Below, one piece after another: positions 8,665-17,666 of a stretch of 64,000 nt of DNA. This DNA comes from Runella zeae DSM 19591 (GTDB taxonomy: Bacteria > Bacteroidota > Bacteroidia > Cytophagales > Spirosomataceae): contig NZ_AUIF01000043.1 of NCBI RefSeq assembly GCF_000423565.1, positions 39,139-103,138 on the forward strand. Direction: 5' to 3'. Both the position numbers and the translations under genes were made by a program. Numbering within the stretch: position 1 is the first letter of the stretch; every line of letters starts with the position of its first letter. The notes under the pieces are model-generated. The model did not search any database and had not been told where the DNA came from. It was given only the letters and a program-made list of their open reading frames with translations.

Positions 8665-9690
8665 ATGAAAAATTTCCTTTTTCTCTTACTTATCCCCACC
8701 TTATTACAAGCCCAAACTTTCAAAAATCCCCTCCTACCCGCAGGAGCCGATCCATGGTCTTTTTACAAAGATGGTTACTATTATTATATGCATACCACTA
8801 CCCGAGACCTCAACATCTGGAAAGTGAAAGATTTGTCCGAATTACCTACGGCTCAAAAAGTTACGGTATGGGTCCCTCCTGCCACCGGGCCTTATTCAAA
8901 AGAAATCTGGGCTCCTGAGCTTCACTTTCTAAGGGGGAAATGGTACATCTATTTTGCTGCTGACGATGGTCGCAACCGCAATCACCGTCTTTATGTCTTA
9001 GAAAATACCGCTGCTGACCCTACGCAAGGTACATGGACGATAAAAGGCGAACTCAAAACCCCCGAAAACAAATGGGCTATTGATGGGTCTGTTTTTGAAC
9101 ACAAAGGTCAGCTTTATCTTACTTGGTCGGGTTGGGAAGGAGATGAAAATGGCCGCCAAGATATTTATCTGTGCAAAATGAGCAACCCTTGGACTTGTGT
9201 AGGACCACGCGTGAGAATTTCTGACCCTCAATTTGACTGGGAACAGCACGGCTCACTCTATCGCCCAGGGCCTGATGATAAACCTATCGTTTTGGTCAAC
9301 GAAGGTCCGCAATTCTTAAAAAGCCCCAATGGCAGAATCAACATTATTTTTTCAGCAAGTGGCTGTTGGACAGACTACTACGCTTTAGGAATGATTTATG
9401 CCGCTCCTGATGCAGACTTGATGAACCCCTCTTCTTGGAAAAAACACCCTACCCCTGTTTTTTGGGCCAACAATGTCAAAGGAACTCACGCAGCAGGCCA
9501 CAATAGTTTTTTCAAATCTCCCGACGGAAGTCAGAATTGGATACTATACCACGCCAATAGTGAAGCAGGCCAAGGATGTGGAAAAGAACGCTCTCCTCGT
9601 ATGCAACCTTTTACTTTTAGTGCCAACGGCACACCTGTATTTGGAAGCCCACTATCAACGAGCATTGAATTGTCTGTACCGCGTCGCTAG
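8665..9690 (+). CDS. Secreted glycoside hydrolase family 43 enzyme
   Basis: A protein of 341 residues with a cleavable signal peptide (MKNFLFLLLIPTLLQAQ). The five-bladed GH43 fold is indicated by the three acidic sites: catalytic base Asp in AGADPW (about residue 29), the pKa-tuning Asp in WAIDGSVF (about 139) and the general acid Glu in NEGPQF (about 213). EIWAPELH and GTHAAGHNSFF are also family-typical. GH43 enzymes are mainly arabinofuranosidases and beta-xylosidases acting on plant hemicellulose or pectin. Activity within the family cannot be told by eye. It appears to be a single gene. Confidence 0.88.
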   Translation: MKNFLFLLLIPTLLQAQTFKNPLLPAGADPWSFYKDGYYYYMHTTTRDLNIWKVKDLSELPTAQKVTVWVPPATGPYSKEIWAPELHFLRGKWYIYFAADDGRNRNHRLYVLENTAADPTQGTWTIKGELKTPENKWAIDGSVFEHKGQLYLTWSGWEGDENGRQDIYLCKMSNPWTCVGPRVRISDPQFDWEQHGSLYRPGPDDKPIVLVNEGPQFLKSPNGRINIIFSASGCWTDYYALGMIYAAPDADLMNPSSWKKHPTPVFWANNVKGTHAAGHNSFFKSPDGSQNWILYHANSEAGQGCGKERSPRMQPFTFSANGTPVFGSPLSTSIELSVPRR

Positions 9691-9699
9691 TGGCTAAAG

Positions 9700-9742
9700 T
9701 TTCTAACTTTGCTACCTGCATTTGACGTAGCAAAGTTAGAAA
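9700..9742. repeat. Perfect 16-bp inverted repeat after the GH43 gene
   Basis: TTTCTAACTTTGCTAC (9700-9715) is followed after 11 bases by its exact reverse complement (9727-9742). It starts 9 bp after the GH43 stop and probably acts as a bidirectional terminator, although no clear T run follows. It could also be a small dispersed repeat. Confidence 0.7.
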
Positions 9743-9853
9743 AGGCGTTTTAGAGCTACATTGATAGATTATGTGACAAAAGTTGCATTAGATGCAAAAA
9801 AAATGACCGAGATTTGTCCAAATTTTACACATACACAATAAAGATTTTTGAAG

Positions 9854-10240
9854 ATGAAACGACATAGTCTTGCATTTGTATTGGCCTTATTGTGGGTATT
9901 AGGAGCGTGTGGTACGAAGCAAAATCAGCAAGAAAATCTTGTCAATATGACTCGACCGCAGTTTGACGCTTTATTAGATTCTGACAAACTGGTATTGGTA
10001 GATTTTTACGCAGATTGGTGTGGTCCTTGCAAAAAAATGACCCCTTATCTCGAAGAAATCAAAACCGAAATGTCGGACAAAGTCAAGCTTGTTCGTATCA
10101 ATACCGACGACAACCCCGAACTAGCCCAACAGCTCAGTATTGAGGGCTTGCCAACCTTATTGTTGTTTAAAAACAAAAGTTTAGTATGGCAAAATGTAGG
10201 TTATATTCCTAAAGAAGAAGTCGTGAAGCAATTGAACTAA
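9854..10240 (+). CDS. Thioredoxin-fold lipoprotein
   Basis: The protein has 128 residues. The N-terminus is a lipoprotein signal peptide with the lipobox LGAC at about residues 17-20. The rest is one thioredoxin domain with the active site WCGPC (Cys56 and Cys59) and the cis-proline loop EGLPTLLLF. The cis-Pro and CGPC together suggest an oxidoreductase rather than a DsbD-like isomerase. It should be anchored in the cell envelope facing the periplasm and act in disulfide reduction. ATG 9854 is preferred to TTG 9848. The gene is convergent with the histidine kinase gene downstream. Confidence 0.88.
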   Translation: MKRHSLAFVLALLWVLGACGTKQNQQENLVNMTRPQFDALLDSDKLVLVDFYADWCGPCKKMTPYLEEIKTEMSDKVKLVRINTDDNPELAQQLSIEGLPTLLLFKNKSLVWQNVGYIPKEEVVKQLN

Positions 10241-10334
10241 CGGTTGTGGGCTTCTGTATTTAAGTATGGCTTAGATTTCAATGTTTTTTTGAAAAATTCT
10301 CCCAAAAAAATAATTTCTGATGCGATAGATACTA

Positions 10335-12428
10335 TCATTGATGATTTTGGGGTAGTGGTAGCTCCACAAAAAATACAGTTCCCTGCTCTTGCTGACTTTC
10401 AAACCAAATATGACCACCGTGAGCATTTACTATCTGTTTGGAAATCGCTAATCCCAACCCAAAAGATTCTTCTCCCTCGGTACCTACCCTACCGATTTCG
10501 CCAGTTGTACTAAAGAGTTTGTTTTTTAAATCCTCCGGAATTCCAATACCTTGGTCAGTTACAGCGATTCGAGCGTTATCGCCTTCTTGGGATAATTGCA
10601 CCTTAATGATAGCCTCGTATGTACTAAATTTAATGGCATTGGTGATAAGATTGCTGACCACGCGCCATATTTTTTCGCTACTTCCCAACACCACCAAATC
10701 ATCCCCCTCAAATTCGATGTGCTGTTGTTTGCTATGCGCCCTAGGTTGTAGTACATCAATACAGTCTTGGAGGATTCGGCGTAGGTTGATTGGCGAAAGC
10801 TGTAGTTGTTTTTTTTGGGAATGAGTTTGTAGTAAATCATTGGTAAATGCCAAAGTATTGGAGCAAGCATTTTGTATCATTTTCAAAAACTCCATTCTTT
10901 CTTCCTTCGTTAGATTATCACTTTGTAACAACGAAATACAAGACGCAATGCTGCTGATAGGAGAGCGTAAATCATGAGCTACGATGCGCAAGAGACGGCT
11001 ATTGTCTTCTTGACTTTGCTCTAAATCTCTCAATGCTTCTTGCATATGAATATTCTGATCCCCAATGAGTTGATTGAGCCGAGTGAGTTCTTTTACTTGT
11101 TTGGAAGAACGTCTGTAATTTACCCAAACCACTCCTAGAAGGAGCGCAAACATGACCGAAAACCCAGCCACCATCAGTAAAGATTGCTGTGCGATTTTGT
11201 TGTCTTTTTCCAATAAAGTCAATTGATATTGCTGATCTTTTAATTGAAAAACAGAGCCCATATCTTTGGGCTGCTTTTTGGCGTTGACACTAGCGATAGA
11301 ATCCTCCAAATGTTGATAGGACTTCAAAAACTGATAGGCTCTACTACTATCTCCAAGACTATCGGCCAGCGCCCAACTTAGGCGATAGTAAGGGAGCAAC
11401 GAACTCCCCACTTGCCTTTTCATATGGCGCAATTTGTCGATTCCTGCCTGTACTTGCCTCAAAGTACTATCGGCCTTAGCATACTGCTTAGATTGGAGGT
11501 AGAGTTCGGCTAGTTTGATTTCTGCCGTAAGAGCGTCGGGCATTTCGTACCCAGGACGTTTATTGATTTGAATGCTTTTTTTTAGATACAATTCGGCAAG
11601 GTCAGCATTGCCCAGCTTGCGGTATGCTCCGCCCATATTTCCATATACCACTCCTCTTGCTCTTTCAAAATAAGAAGCTTTTTCGGGAAGAAATTCCGGT
11701 TCTCGATGATCAAGAAAAGACAAACTCTTCTGATAGTAAACAAGGGCACTATCTAGCTTGCCTAGCTTTTCGAAGCACAGTGCCATCGCATTGAGCGCGT
11801 TGTAGGGAAGCATAAGTCGTTCGTTAAATCCTGAGCGACAGCGGCTGTTTTCGGTCAGAAACTCTCTGAACATGGCATTGGCTTCTTCATATTGTTCTTG
11901 TTTATAACGTACGATTCCCAAACCGTAGCTAAATGTCGAATATTTACAGGAATCTAGGTGTTTTTTTGCAAAATCTTTGCCTCGATAATAGCGGTCAAAA
12001 GCCTCGGAATAAAGATATTCATTCATTAGAGCGTCTCCTTCCGAAAAAAAAGTTTGGGCATAAAGTTCTTTATAAGGCCCATTTTCTCCTCCTAGCACCG
12101 TATACATACTATCGATGACATTTCTTAGTAAGGTAGGTGTATATTCGTGATAAAGATAGTATTCGAATTTGAAGCGATATTTTCTCCACAGGTCTTCCGG
12201 CCCAGCGTTAGGAAATCTATGGTAGGCCGAATCTAAATAGTGTATGGCTCGTTGAGGGGTTTCGGTGGTTCCCAATTCTGCCGCATGGTCAATAATTTTG
12301 GCGGAGATAGCAGGATAGTTTACCTTTTGGGTAGAATTTGTCTGACAAGAACTTAAGAAAGCTCCAAGCACCAAAAAAACAATAATGAGGGTGTGACCAG
12401 TTAATCTATCCTCCTTTAGAGCCTTCAT
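10335..12428 (-). CDS. TPR-containing membrane sensor histidine kinase
   Basis: A protein of 697 residues. It begins with a signal sequence containing a lipobox-like LSSC near residue 28. Residues 40-390 form a helical TPR-type sensor region, one membrane helix lies near 415-435, a coiled coil follows, and then comes the kinase core. The phospho-acceptor H-box is VAHDLRSPISS (about 485). The ATP-binding boxes are NLITNAIKFS, DQGIGIPEDL and FGLGLAISKQI. Such TPR kinases are common in Bacteroidota and sense an unknown periplasmic signal. No response regulator gene is adjacent, so the partner is encoded elsewhere. Confidence 0.88.
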   Translation of the reverse strand: MKALKEDRLTGHTLIIVFLVLGAFLSSCQTNSTQKVNYPAISAKIIDHAAELGTTETPQRAIHYLDSAYHRFPNAGPEDLWRKYRFKFEYYLYHEYTPTLLRNVIDSMYTVLGGENGPYKELYAQTFFSEGDALMNEYLYSEAFDRYYRGKDFAKKHLDSCKYSTFSYGLGIVRYKQEQYEEANAMFREFLTENSRCRSGFNERLMLPYNALNAMALCFEKLGKLDSALVYYQKSLSFLDHREPEFLPEKASYFERARGVVYGNMGGAYRKLGNADLAELYLKKSIQINKRPGYEMPDALTAEIKLAELYLQSKQYAKADSTLRQVQAGIDKLRHMKRQVGSSLLPYYRLSWALADSLGDSSRAYQFLKSYQHLEDSIASVNAKKQPKDMGSVFQLKDQQYQLTLLEKDNKIAQQSLLMVAGFSVMFALLLGVVWVNYRRSSKQVKELTRLNQLIGDQNIHMQEALRDLEQSQEDNSRLLRIVAHDLRSPISSIASCISLLQSDNLTKEERMEFLKMIQNACSNTLAFTNDLLQTHSQKKQLQLSPINLRRILQDCIDVLQPRAHSKQQHIEFEGDDLVVLGSSEKIWRVVSNLITNAIKFSTYEAIIKVQLSQEGDNARIAVTDQGIGIPEDLKNKLFSTTGEIGRVGTEGEESFGLGLAISKQIVNAHGGHIWFESQQEQGTVFFVELPLPQNHQ

Positions 12429-12924
12429 ACGTAAAGTTCGTTACGAAAATTTTTCCTTTTAAAAGCGATAGACTACTTTCCTGTATACCGTCCTCAATAT
12501 ACGTATACCGTATTTCTATACCTCAAAAGAAAAAAATATTCCTTCTTAGAAGGTACAAATCTAAAAGAACTTATCAAATTGACCACAAAATCGACAGTAA
12601 CCTTCTAAGGATAAAAACCATGAAACGAAACTTATGGAGAATATACTTATCGAGTCAGTCATAGTGTTTCATTACTTATCAAGAAAAGAGTTTTCGGTCA
12701 ATTCCCATTTTGCTTTAAACAAGGCTTCAAGTTGGGCTATTTCTTTTTCGTAGATTGTTTTTTTCGAGTCCTAAAATAAAGATACTAATCAGAAAAAATA
12801 GTATCTCGTTGGTTTGGGAGGTTGCTTCATTCCTGTATTATCATAGTTTGTAAAATGGTTTTTTGTACAAACAAAAAGCAGTAAGCTGAAAGAGCTGAAG
12901 GCTTTTGTTTTGAAAAAATAGACC
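12429..12924. other. 496-bp intergenic region between divergent genes
   Basis: The gap between the histidine kinase and the GH113-like lipoprotein is AT-rich. Apart from the short coding remnant at 12672-12770, nothing is recognised. A short palindromic stretch of ATACGTATAC type at about 12497-12507 could be an operator. Confidence 0.4.
12672..12770 (-). pseudogene. Possible C-terminal gene remnant (about 32 residues)
   Basis: On the minus strand, between an in-frame stop and TAA at 12672-12674, the frame reads like real protein: it contains TIYEKEIAQLEALFKAKWE and ends ENSFLDK. There is no start codon and no upstream continuation. The amphipathic, Glu/Lys-rich content looks like the end of a coiled-coil protein. 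It may be a leftover of a deleted gene. The family is not recognised and a chance frame is possible. Confidence 0.3.
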
Positions 12925-13956
12925 ATGCCTATCAGAGCCTTTTTGTTGTTTTTGATGGTACTGTCGGGATGCACTCGTACCTCACCTCCTGTGTATCAAG
13001 GCACCAAAATACGAGGTGTCAATACTGTAGCACCTTCCGAACCTATCGATTCGGCGGCGTTTGCTCCTATCAGAAATATAAATGCTGAGTGGGTCGCGGT
13101 GATTCCCTATGGTTTTTGCCGTGAGGGAGAACCGCGATTTTATTTCAATATGGAGCAACAATGGTGGGGCGAAAGCCTAAAGGGAACGGCTGAGACGATT
13201 AAGTTGGCTCATCAAAATGGCCTCAAAGTGATGCTCAAACCCCATGCTTGGGTAGGAAGAGGAACTTACACAGGTGATTTGGATTTTAAGTCAGAAGCAG
13301 AATGGCAGGCTTTCGAAAAAGATTTTGGAGCCTATATCTTAGCCAACGCGCATCTGGCAGATTCGATGAAAGTAGAGCTTTTTTGTATCGCCACCGAGAT
13401 GGACAATTTTGTCCGTAAAAGAGCTTCTTTTTGGCGCTCTATCATTAAACAAACACGCCAAATATACCACGGAGACCTTACTTACGCCGACAACTGGAAT
13501 CACTATCATCGCAATCCATTTTGGGCCGATTTAGATTATATCGGAGTAGATGCTTATTTTCCTCTTTCGTCCGAAAAACATCCTTCGGTGGATGCCCTCC
13601 AACAAGGTTGGAAAACCCATTTAGAAGGCTTGGAAGAATTGGCTTCTACCCTTCAAAAGCCGGTACTTTTTACCGAATTAGGCTACAGAAGTGTAGACTT
13701 TGCCACGACCAAACCTTGGGAATCTTACCAAGAAAGTCCTCAAAATCATGAGCTACAAGCAGATGCTTATCGAGCTTTTTTTCGGGAAGTGTGGGACAAA
13801 CAATGGTTAGTGGGAATGTTTGCCTGGAAATGGTTTTTGCACCGCCCGCGCCGTTTTCATGGCGATAGAGATAGCTACTCGCCGCAAGACAAACCTGCCG
13901 AACAAGTACTCAAACTGGAGTTTGGAAAAGCCGACCTAGATATTAAACCAAAATGA
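12925..13956 (+). CDS. GH113-like glycosidase lipoprotein
   Basis: This 343-residue protein starts with a lipoprotein signal (lipobox LSGC at about residues 14-17). The rest is a TIM barrel of the GH113/GTA-like type. Landmarks are KLAHQNGLKVMLKPHAWVG near 90, FCIATEMDNF with a probable acid/base Glu near 155, LDYIGVDAYFPL near 203 and LFTELGYRS with a probable nucleophile Glu near 250. GH113 members are beta-mannanases, and the activity here is inferred. The last 21 bp overlap the end of the convergent DUF5686 gene. Confidence 0.75.
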   Translation: MPIRAFLLFLMVLSGCTRTSPPVYQGTKIRGVNTVAPSEPIDSAAFAPIRNINAEWVAVIPYGFCREGEPRFYFNMEQQWWGESLKGTAETIKLAHQNGLKVMLKPHAWVGRGTYTGDLDFKSEAEWQAFEKDFGAYILANAHLADSMKVELFCIATEMDNFVRKRASFWRSIIKQTRQIYHGDLTYADNWNHYHRNPFWADLDYIGVDAYFPLSSEKHPSVDALQQGWKTHLEGLEELASTLQKPVLFTELGYRSVDFATTKPWESYQESPQNHELQADAYRAFFREVWDKQWLVGMFAWKWFLHRPRRFHGDRDSYSPQDKPAEQVLKLEFGKADLDIKPK

Positions 13957-16464
13957 AAACTTCACCGCAAAAGGACTAACATTGGGGTTTTGACGGTAAG
14001 TAAGTCGATGAATAGCGTCTACCCGCAACACCTTAAAAATATTATCAACGGCGTAGCCTACTTCTACATAAGGCAATCGGTCGAGGGTATTGAAGCCCAA
14101 AACAGGCCGCCCTTGTGAATCGGTCGTTGCAAGAAGTTCCATATTTTCGGGACGAGTAGTACCATAAAGTACCCGGGCATTGGCCAAAAAACGCCACTTC
14201 AAACGTCGAATGAGAGGAATGCGATTAAAAAACAAACCTTCAAAATTATGCTCATAGCGCAATTGGGCATAAGTATCACTCACAAACTCAAAGTAATTCA
14301 TGAGATTGAAGGCATTTTCGACATAAAACAACGACTCATTGCCCAAAGGTGTATAAAGCATAGGGTAAGGAAGTGTAGACGGAATATAGCCTAGCGTAAG
14401 GTTATAATAAGAGCGTCCCCAGATGCCTACTCTAAAATTTTGTTTGATATTTAGCGAAAGGCGATGGTAGTTGAAATCGCTATTGAGTAATTTTTTCATC
14501 CCCATTTGATACCTAAAAATCACCAAAGGCCACCGCTGAGTACCTAAAGTAAGGCGTTCGTTTTCATTATAGATAAAAATTTCATCTTTGCCCCATCGCG
14601 TCTCAAAAAACAGCTCAGTATTCTGATAATTGCTTTGGATGGGAGAGCGCTCTCCTAAGGTAGGTGTAGTGCGATACGCAAAAGCATACATAGGATCAAA
14701 AGACCGATGTCGTAGGCCTACCGTTTGGGTAAATCCCCTAAAAAGCTCGCGTTTAAGATACGCGCTACTTACTTCTTCAAAATACCCTCTTCGATACGCG
14801 CCCCAGCGGGTCATGGCTCCAAAAAGCACATTGTTGCCGATGGCTTCCGACGAAAGTCCGATTCGCTCCAAATCATAGCTGTGGCTTACCCCGCCGATAG
14901 TCCAAGGCTTACGACTAAAAATATAATCAACACTCAGATTGTATTTCCATTTTTGGTCGAGGGTTCCGTAGGCAGCATAGCCACTCACTACCCATTTTCT
15001 ACTGAAATCAGGATTGGTTTTGGCACCGATTCTGATCCGACTGCCTTCGATAGCATTGTTGGAATACAAATAAAGAAAGGGTCCAACGTCAATGTTTACT
15101 TTAGGAATGCGTTTATAGCCATTGACCACCATGTTGATGACCTCCATATAAGTACGCACCACCGGGACTTGCTTTACAGAGTCTATGAGCTGATAGGCCG
15201 TTTTTTCGCCTACACTTAGGGGCTCATGTCGCACTTTGTCCCAATAATCCTTGTCATATTCGCGGTAGTTTTCCGATAGTTCAATGGGATAATCATAAAA
15301 CTTAGGAGGATGCGGCTTGTTGGTTACAATATTGCGATTTGAAGTATAAAACTTAATCAGCATTCCTGCCGTGGAGTCGGTGAGTTCGGCTACGTCAATC
15401 AGCACTCTAGACTTGACGGGCATCCAAGTGCTATCTCCTATTTCTTCGTATTCTTGTTGAATCTTGATACGCTCTACAAAATTAATGTTGGCATTTTTGC
15501 CCACCGACGCATCTACCTGAACCAGTGCATGAGAAAGGGTATCAATCCAAATCGACCCACTAAAAGCCAAATCTTGCGCTCGTTTGGGTTCATAATCCAC
15601 CTGATAGCACCAGTAGCCTCCCACAAAAACGGTATCGATAAGGTAATATTCATAGGTAGACTTCCATCCATCAGCAATAGGCGAATGAAAATCTTTCTCG
15701 ACAATGCTTAACCAGTTTTGGTAAAAATTATACTGTTGAAAAGACGACCCAATCAATTGAGATATCAAACTTCCATCGGTCACGGCAATACCCGTCACTT
15801 TGGTTTTAAGGATTTGTTCTTTCTTTTTGCGGGGATTTTCGCGGTAGTAGTAATTGGAAATAGATTCTGACAAATAAATCGGAATGATGGGCCTACCATC
15901 TTCCCCTGCTATTTTCTGAAACTTGTCTACCGCACCAGTGATTTGACGCATAGATTTACGCTTTCGAAGTCGGGCAGAAATATTGTCCACATCTACTTCA
16001 ATTTTATTATAACTCTCATATTCGTAGGCTCCCAATCTGGATGGATTGTGTTGAGGTTTGGTTTTGACCACACGCCTCAGGATATTATAAGCGGGATTTT
16101 CGCCGGCGTAAATTTTGACCTCTTGGAGCTTGATTTCGGACGACTCGAGTTGAAAATGAATGACTTGAGAGAGCGAATCTTTTTTAATAGCTTTGGCTCG
16201 TATTCGGTAAGACATAGAGGAAGCAACGAGCGAATCTCCGATTTGGGTTGTTTTGAGAATATAAAATCCTTCAAAATTGGTAGTAACACCAGCCGTTTTT
16301 CCCTTAATAGCAACCGCTGCAAAGGGTACAGGGTCGCCAGTTTGAGCATCCGTAACACGCCCTGAAATGGTGTAGGATGTTTGGGAAAAAACCTTAAAGG
16401 TTCCAAACAAAATAAATAAAAACAAAAGGCAAGCTTGTCGAAAGAGCGGTAAATGTCTAATCAC
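13936..16464 (-). CDS. DUF5686 outer-membrane beta-barrel protein with carboxypeptidase-like N-terminal domain
   Basis: A protein of 842 residues. After a signal peptide (FKVFSQ) a carboxypeptidase-regulatory-like domain occupies about residues 30-115 (SGRVTDAQTGDPVPFAAVAI, TTNFEGFYIL). It is followed by the DUF5686 region, rich in aromatic and alternating residues, which ends in a barrel strand SFWFNI. The family is specific to Bacteroidota and lies in the outer membrane. Its function is unknown. The start codon is GTG 16464, and no ATG lies close enough to replace it. The end overlaps the convergent GH113-like gene by 21 bp. Confidence 0.85.
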   Translation of the reverse strand: MIRHLPLFRQACLLFLFILFGTFKVFSQTSYTISGRVTDAQTGDPVPFAAVAIKGKTAGVTTNFEGFYILKTTQIGDSLVASSMSYRIRAKAIKKDSLSQVIHFQLESSEIKLQEVKIYAGENPAYNILRRVVKTKPQHNPSRLGAYEYESYNKIEVDVDNISARLRKRKSMRQITGAVDKFQKIAGEDGRPIIPIYLSESISNYYYRENPRKKKEQILKTKVTGIAVTDGSLISQLIGSSFQQYNFYQNWLSIVEKDFHSPIADGWKSTYEYYLIDTVFVGGYWCYQVDYEPKRAQDLAFSGSIWIDTLSHALVQVDASVGKNANINFVERIKIQQEYEEIGDSTWMPVKSRVLIDVAELTDSTAGMLIKFYTSNRNIVTNKPHPPKFYDYPIELSENYREYDKDYWDKVRHEPLSVGEKTAYQLIDSVKQVPVVRTYMEVINMVVNGYKRIPKVNIDVGPFLYLYSNNAIEGSRIRIGAKTNPDFSRKWVVSGYAAYGTLDQKWKYNLSVDYIFSRKPWTIGGVSHSYDLERIGLSSEAIGNNVLFGAMTRWGAYRRGYFEEVSSAYLKRELFRGFTQTVGLRHRSFDPMYAFAYRTTPTLGERSPIQSNYQNTELFFETRWGKDEIFIYNENERLTLGTQRWPLVIFRYQMGMKKLLNSDFNYHRLSLNIKQNFRVGIWGRSYYNLTLGYIPSTLPYPMLYTPLGNESLFYVENAFNLMNYFEFVSDTYAQLRYEHNFEGLFFNRIPLIRRLKWRFLANARVLYGTTRPENMELLATTDSQGRPVLGFNTLDRLPYVEVGYAVDNIFKVLRVDAIHRLTYRQNPNVSPFAVKFSFWFNI

Positions 16465-16722
16465 GGGTGGGGGCTTTGATTCATGGCAAGTAACAAACGA
16501 CCGATGAAGATAAAAAAGTTTGTTTGAAAATAATAATTTTTTTGAGGGGTTTTATTCTTAATACGCACTTTAGAGATACGAGTGTTGCAATATTCTTAGT
16601 TTTTCAAAAAAAATATCCTCTCGTGACAACACAGAGAGGACGTCGATTTTCTTAAAAAATGGGGAGCATTTATCAACCACAACTTACCTAAAGCATTTCA
16701 GGAGTACCGCACAAAGAAGAGC

Positions 16723-17160
16723 TTAGGTATTTGATTCGTTATATTCTACGTGCCAAGTGTGATCGGCTAGCATCGTAACTTTGGCGATGTAGCGACTAAA
16801 CTTGTACGAACGTCCCCATTCGTGAGGAGCTACCATCGACAACACATCTTTACCATCTTCTTTTTCGTAGACATAATAGGTCTCGTTGAGAACTGGTTCG
16901 AAGTTCATTTGAGCCGCATAAATACGCTCCGATATATCTACTCGCTGACGCAAATCTTTGGCCTGCTGCGCCAAGATCGCCATTTGTTGGTAAATCTGGT
17001 TGAGTTGCCTTTCGGTTTGTTGACGCATCGCCAACACCGCTTTTCCTTTTACCTTACCCATATCTTCGGGTTTAATGACTGCTCCACCCACGGAGTGGGC
17101 ATAAGCCATTAGACCTGGGTTTTCGGCTACATGATCGGGGTTGATAGGATTTTCTATCAT
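16723..17160 (-). CDS. DUF2452 domain protein
   Basis: A protein of 145 residues with the DUF2452 pattern: PDHVAENPGLMAYAHSVGGA at the start, a long helix RQQTERQLNQIYQQMAILAQQA and a C-terminal strand block PVLNETYYVYEKEDGK with PHEWG. No signal peptide or membrane helix is seen, so it should be cytoplasmic. ATG 17160 (MIENP) is chosen because the 22 residues before it look unconserved. The function of the family is unknown. Confidence 0.75.
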   Translation of the reverse strand: MIENPINPDHVAENPGLMAYAHSVGGAVIKPEDMGKVKGKAVLAMRQQTERQLNQIYQQMAILAQQAKDLRQRVDISERIYAAQMNFEPVLNETYYVYEKEDGKDVLSMVAPHEWGRSYKFSRYIAKVTMLADHTWHVEYNESNT

Positions 17161-17666
17161 TGGATTGGTTGGTTGGTAGTTCGTTTGGTTCAACAATACA
17201 AAATTAAAGATTGTTTTAACATACATAGATAAAGAGCTAACAATGAAGCCATAAATAATAAAAAATAATCCTTTATTAAATTTTAAAATAGATTTTTTAT
17301 TTAATTAAAATCAAAAAAACAGATAAATAATTTACATATATAAACATATCGCCAAACGTCTATCATTTCTAAAACATGATGACTACTCAGCAATATGCTC
17401 CGCGCGGGCGACCCGTAGGCGGTAAGCCATGAGCTTTTTATTAAAAATGGTTTTGCATCATCAACGAGTCTACGCTAGAATTTCCTAATGCTTAAAGCTA
17501 AGTAGCGAGAAGAGGATTCTTTTTGAGAATCTGTGGTTTTTATCCAAAATTTCCCCACAAATCTATGTTTGGCATTATGCTTGTATAATTTTAGTTCAGC
17601 AAAAACGTTATTTTTACGACATATTTAAGCCTATTTTTGGGCAAATGCCTGAAAGCGAGTCGATTA
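17161..17666. other. 506-bp intergenic region with a GC-rich structured patch
   Basis: Most of this divergent gap is very AT-rich. An isolated GC-rich island at 17397-17434 can fold as a small three-way junction: GCTC/GAGC outside, with a CGGG-CGA-CCCG hairpin and a GGC-GGTAA-GCC hairpin inside, followed by TTTTTATT. It lies about 230 bp upstream of the PorW gene. It might be a small RNA or leader, but no known class is recognised. The same bases also encode an 18-codon frame starting MMTTQQYAPRG. Confidence 0.35.

Noticed and set aside
10244..10513. Plus-strand frame of 89 codons overlapping the end of the histidine kinase gene
   Set aside because: It runs antisense through the kinase's conserved ATPase region and has no protein-like features of its own.
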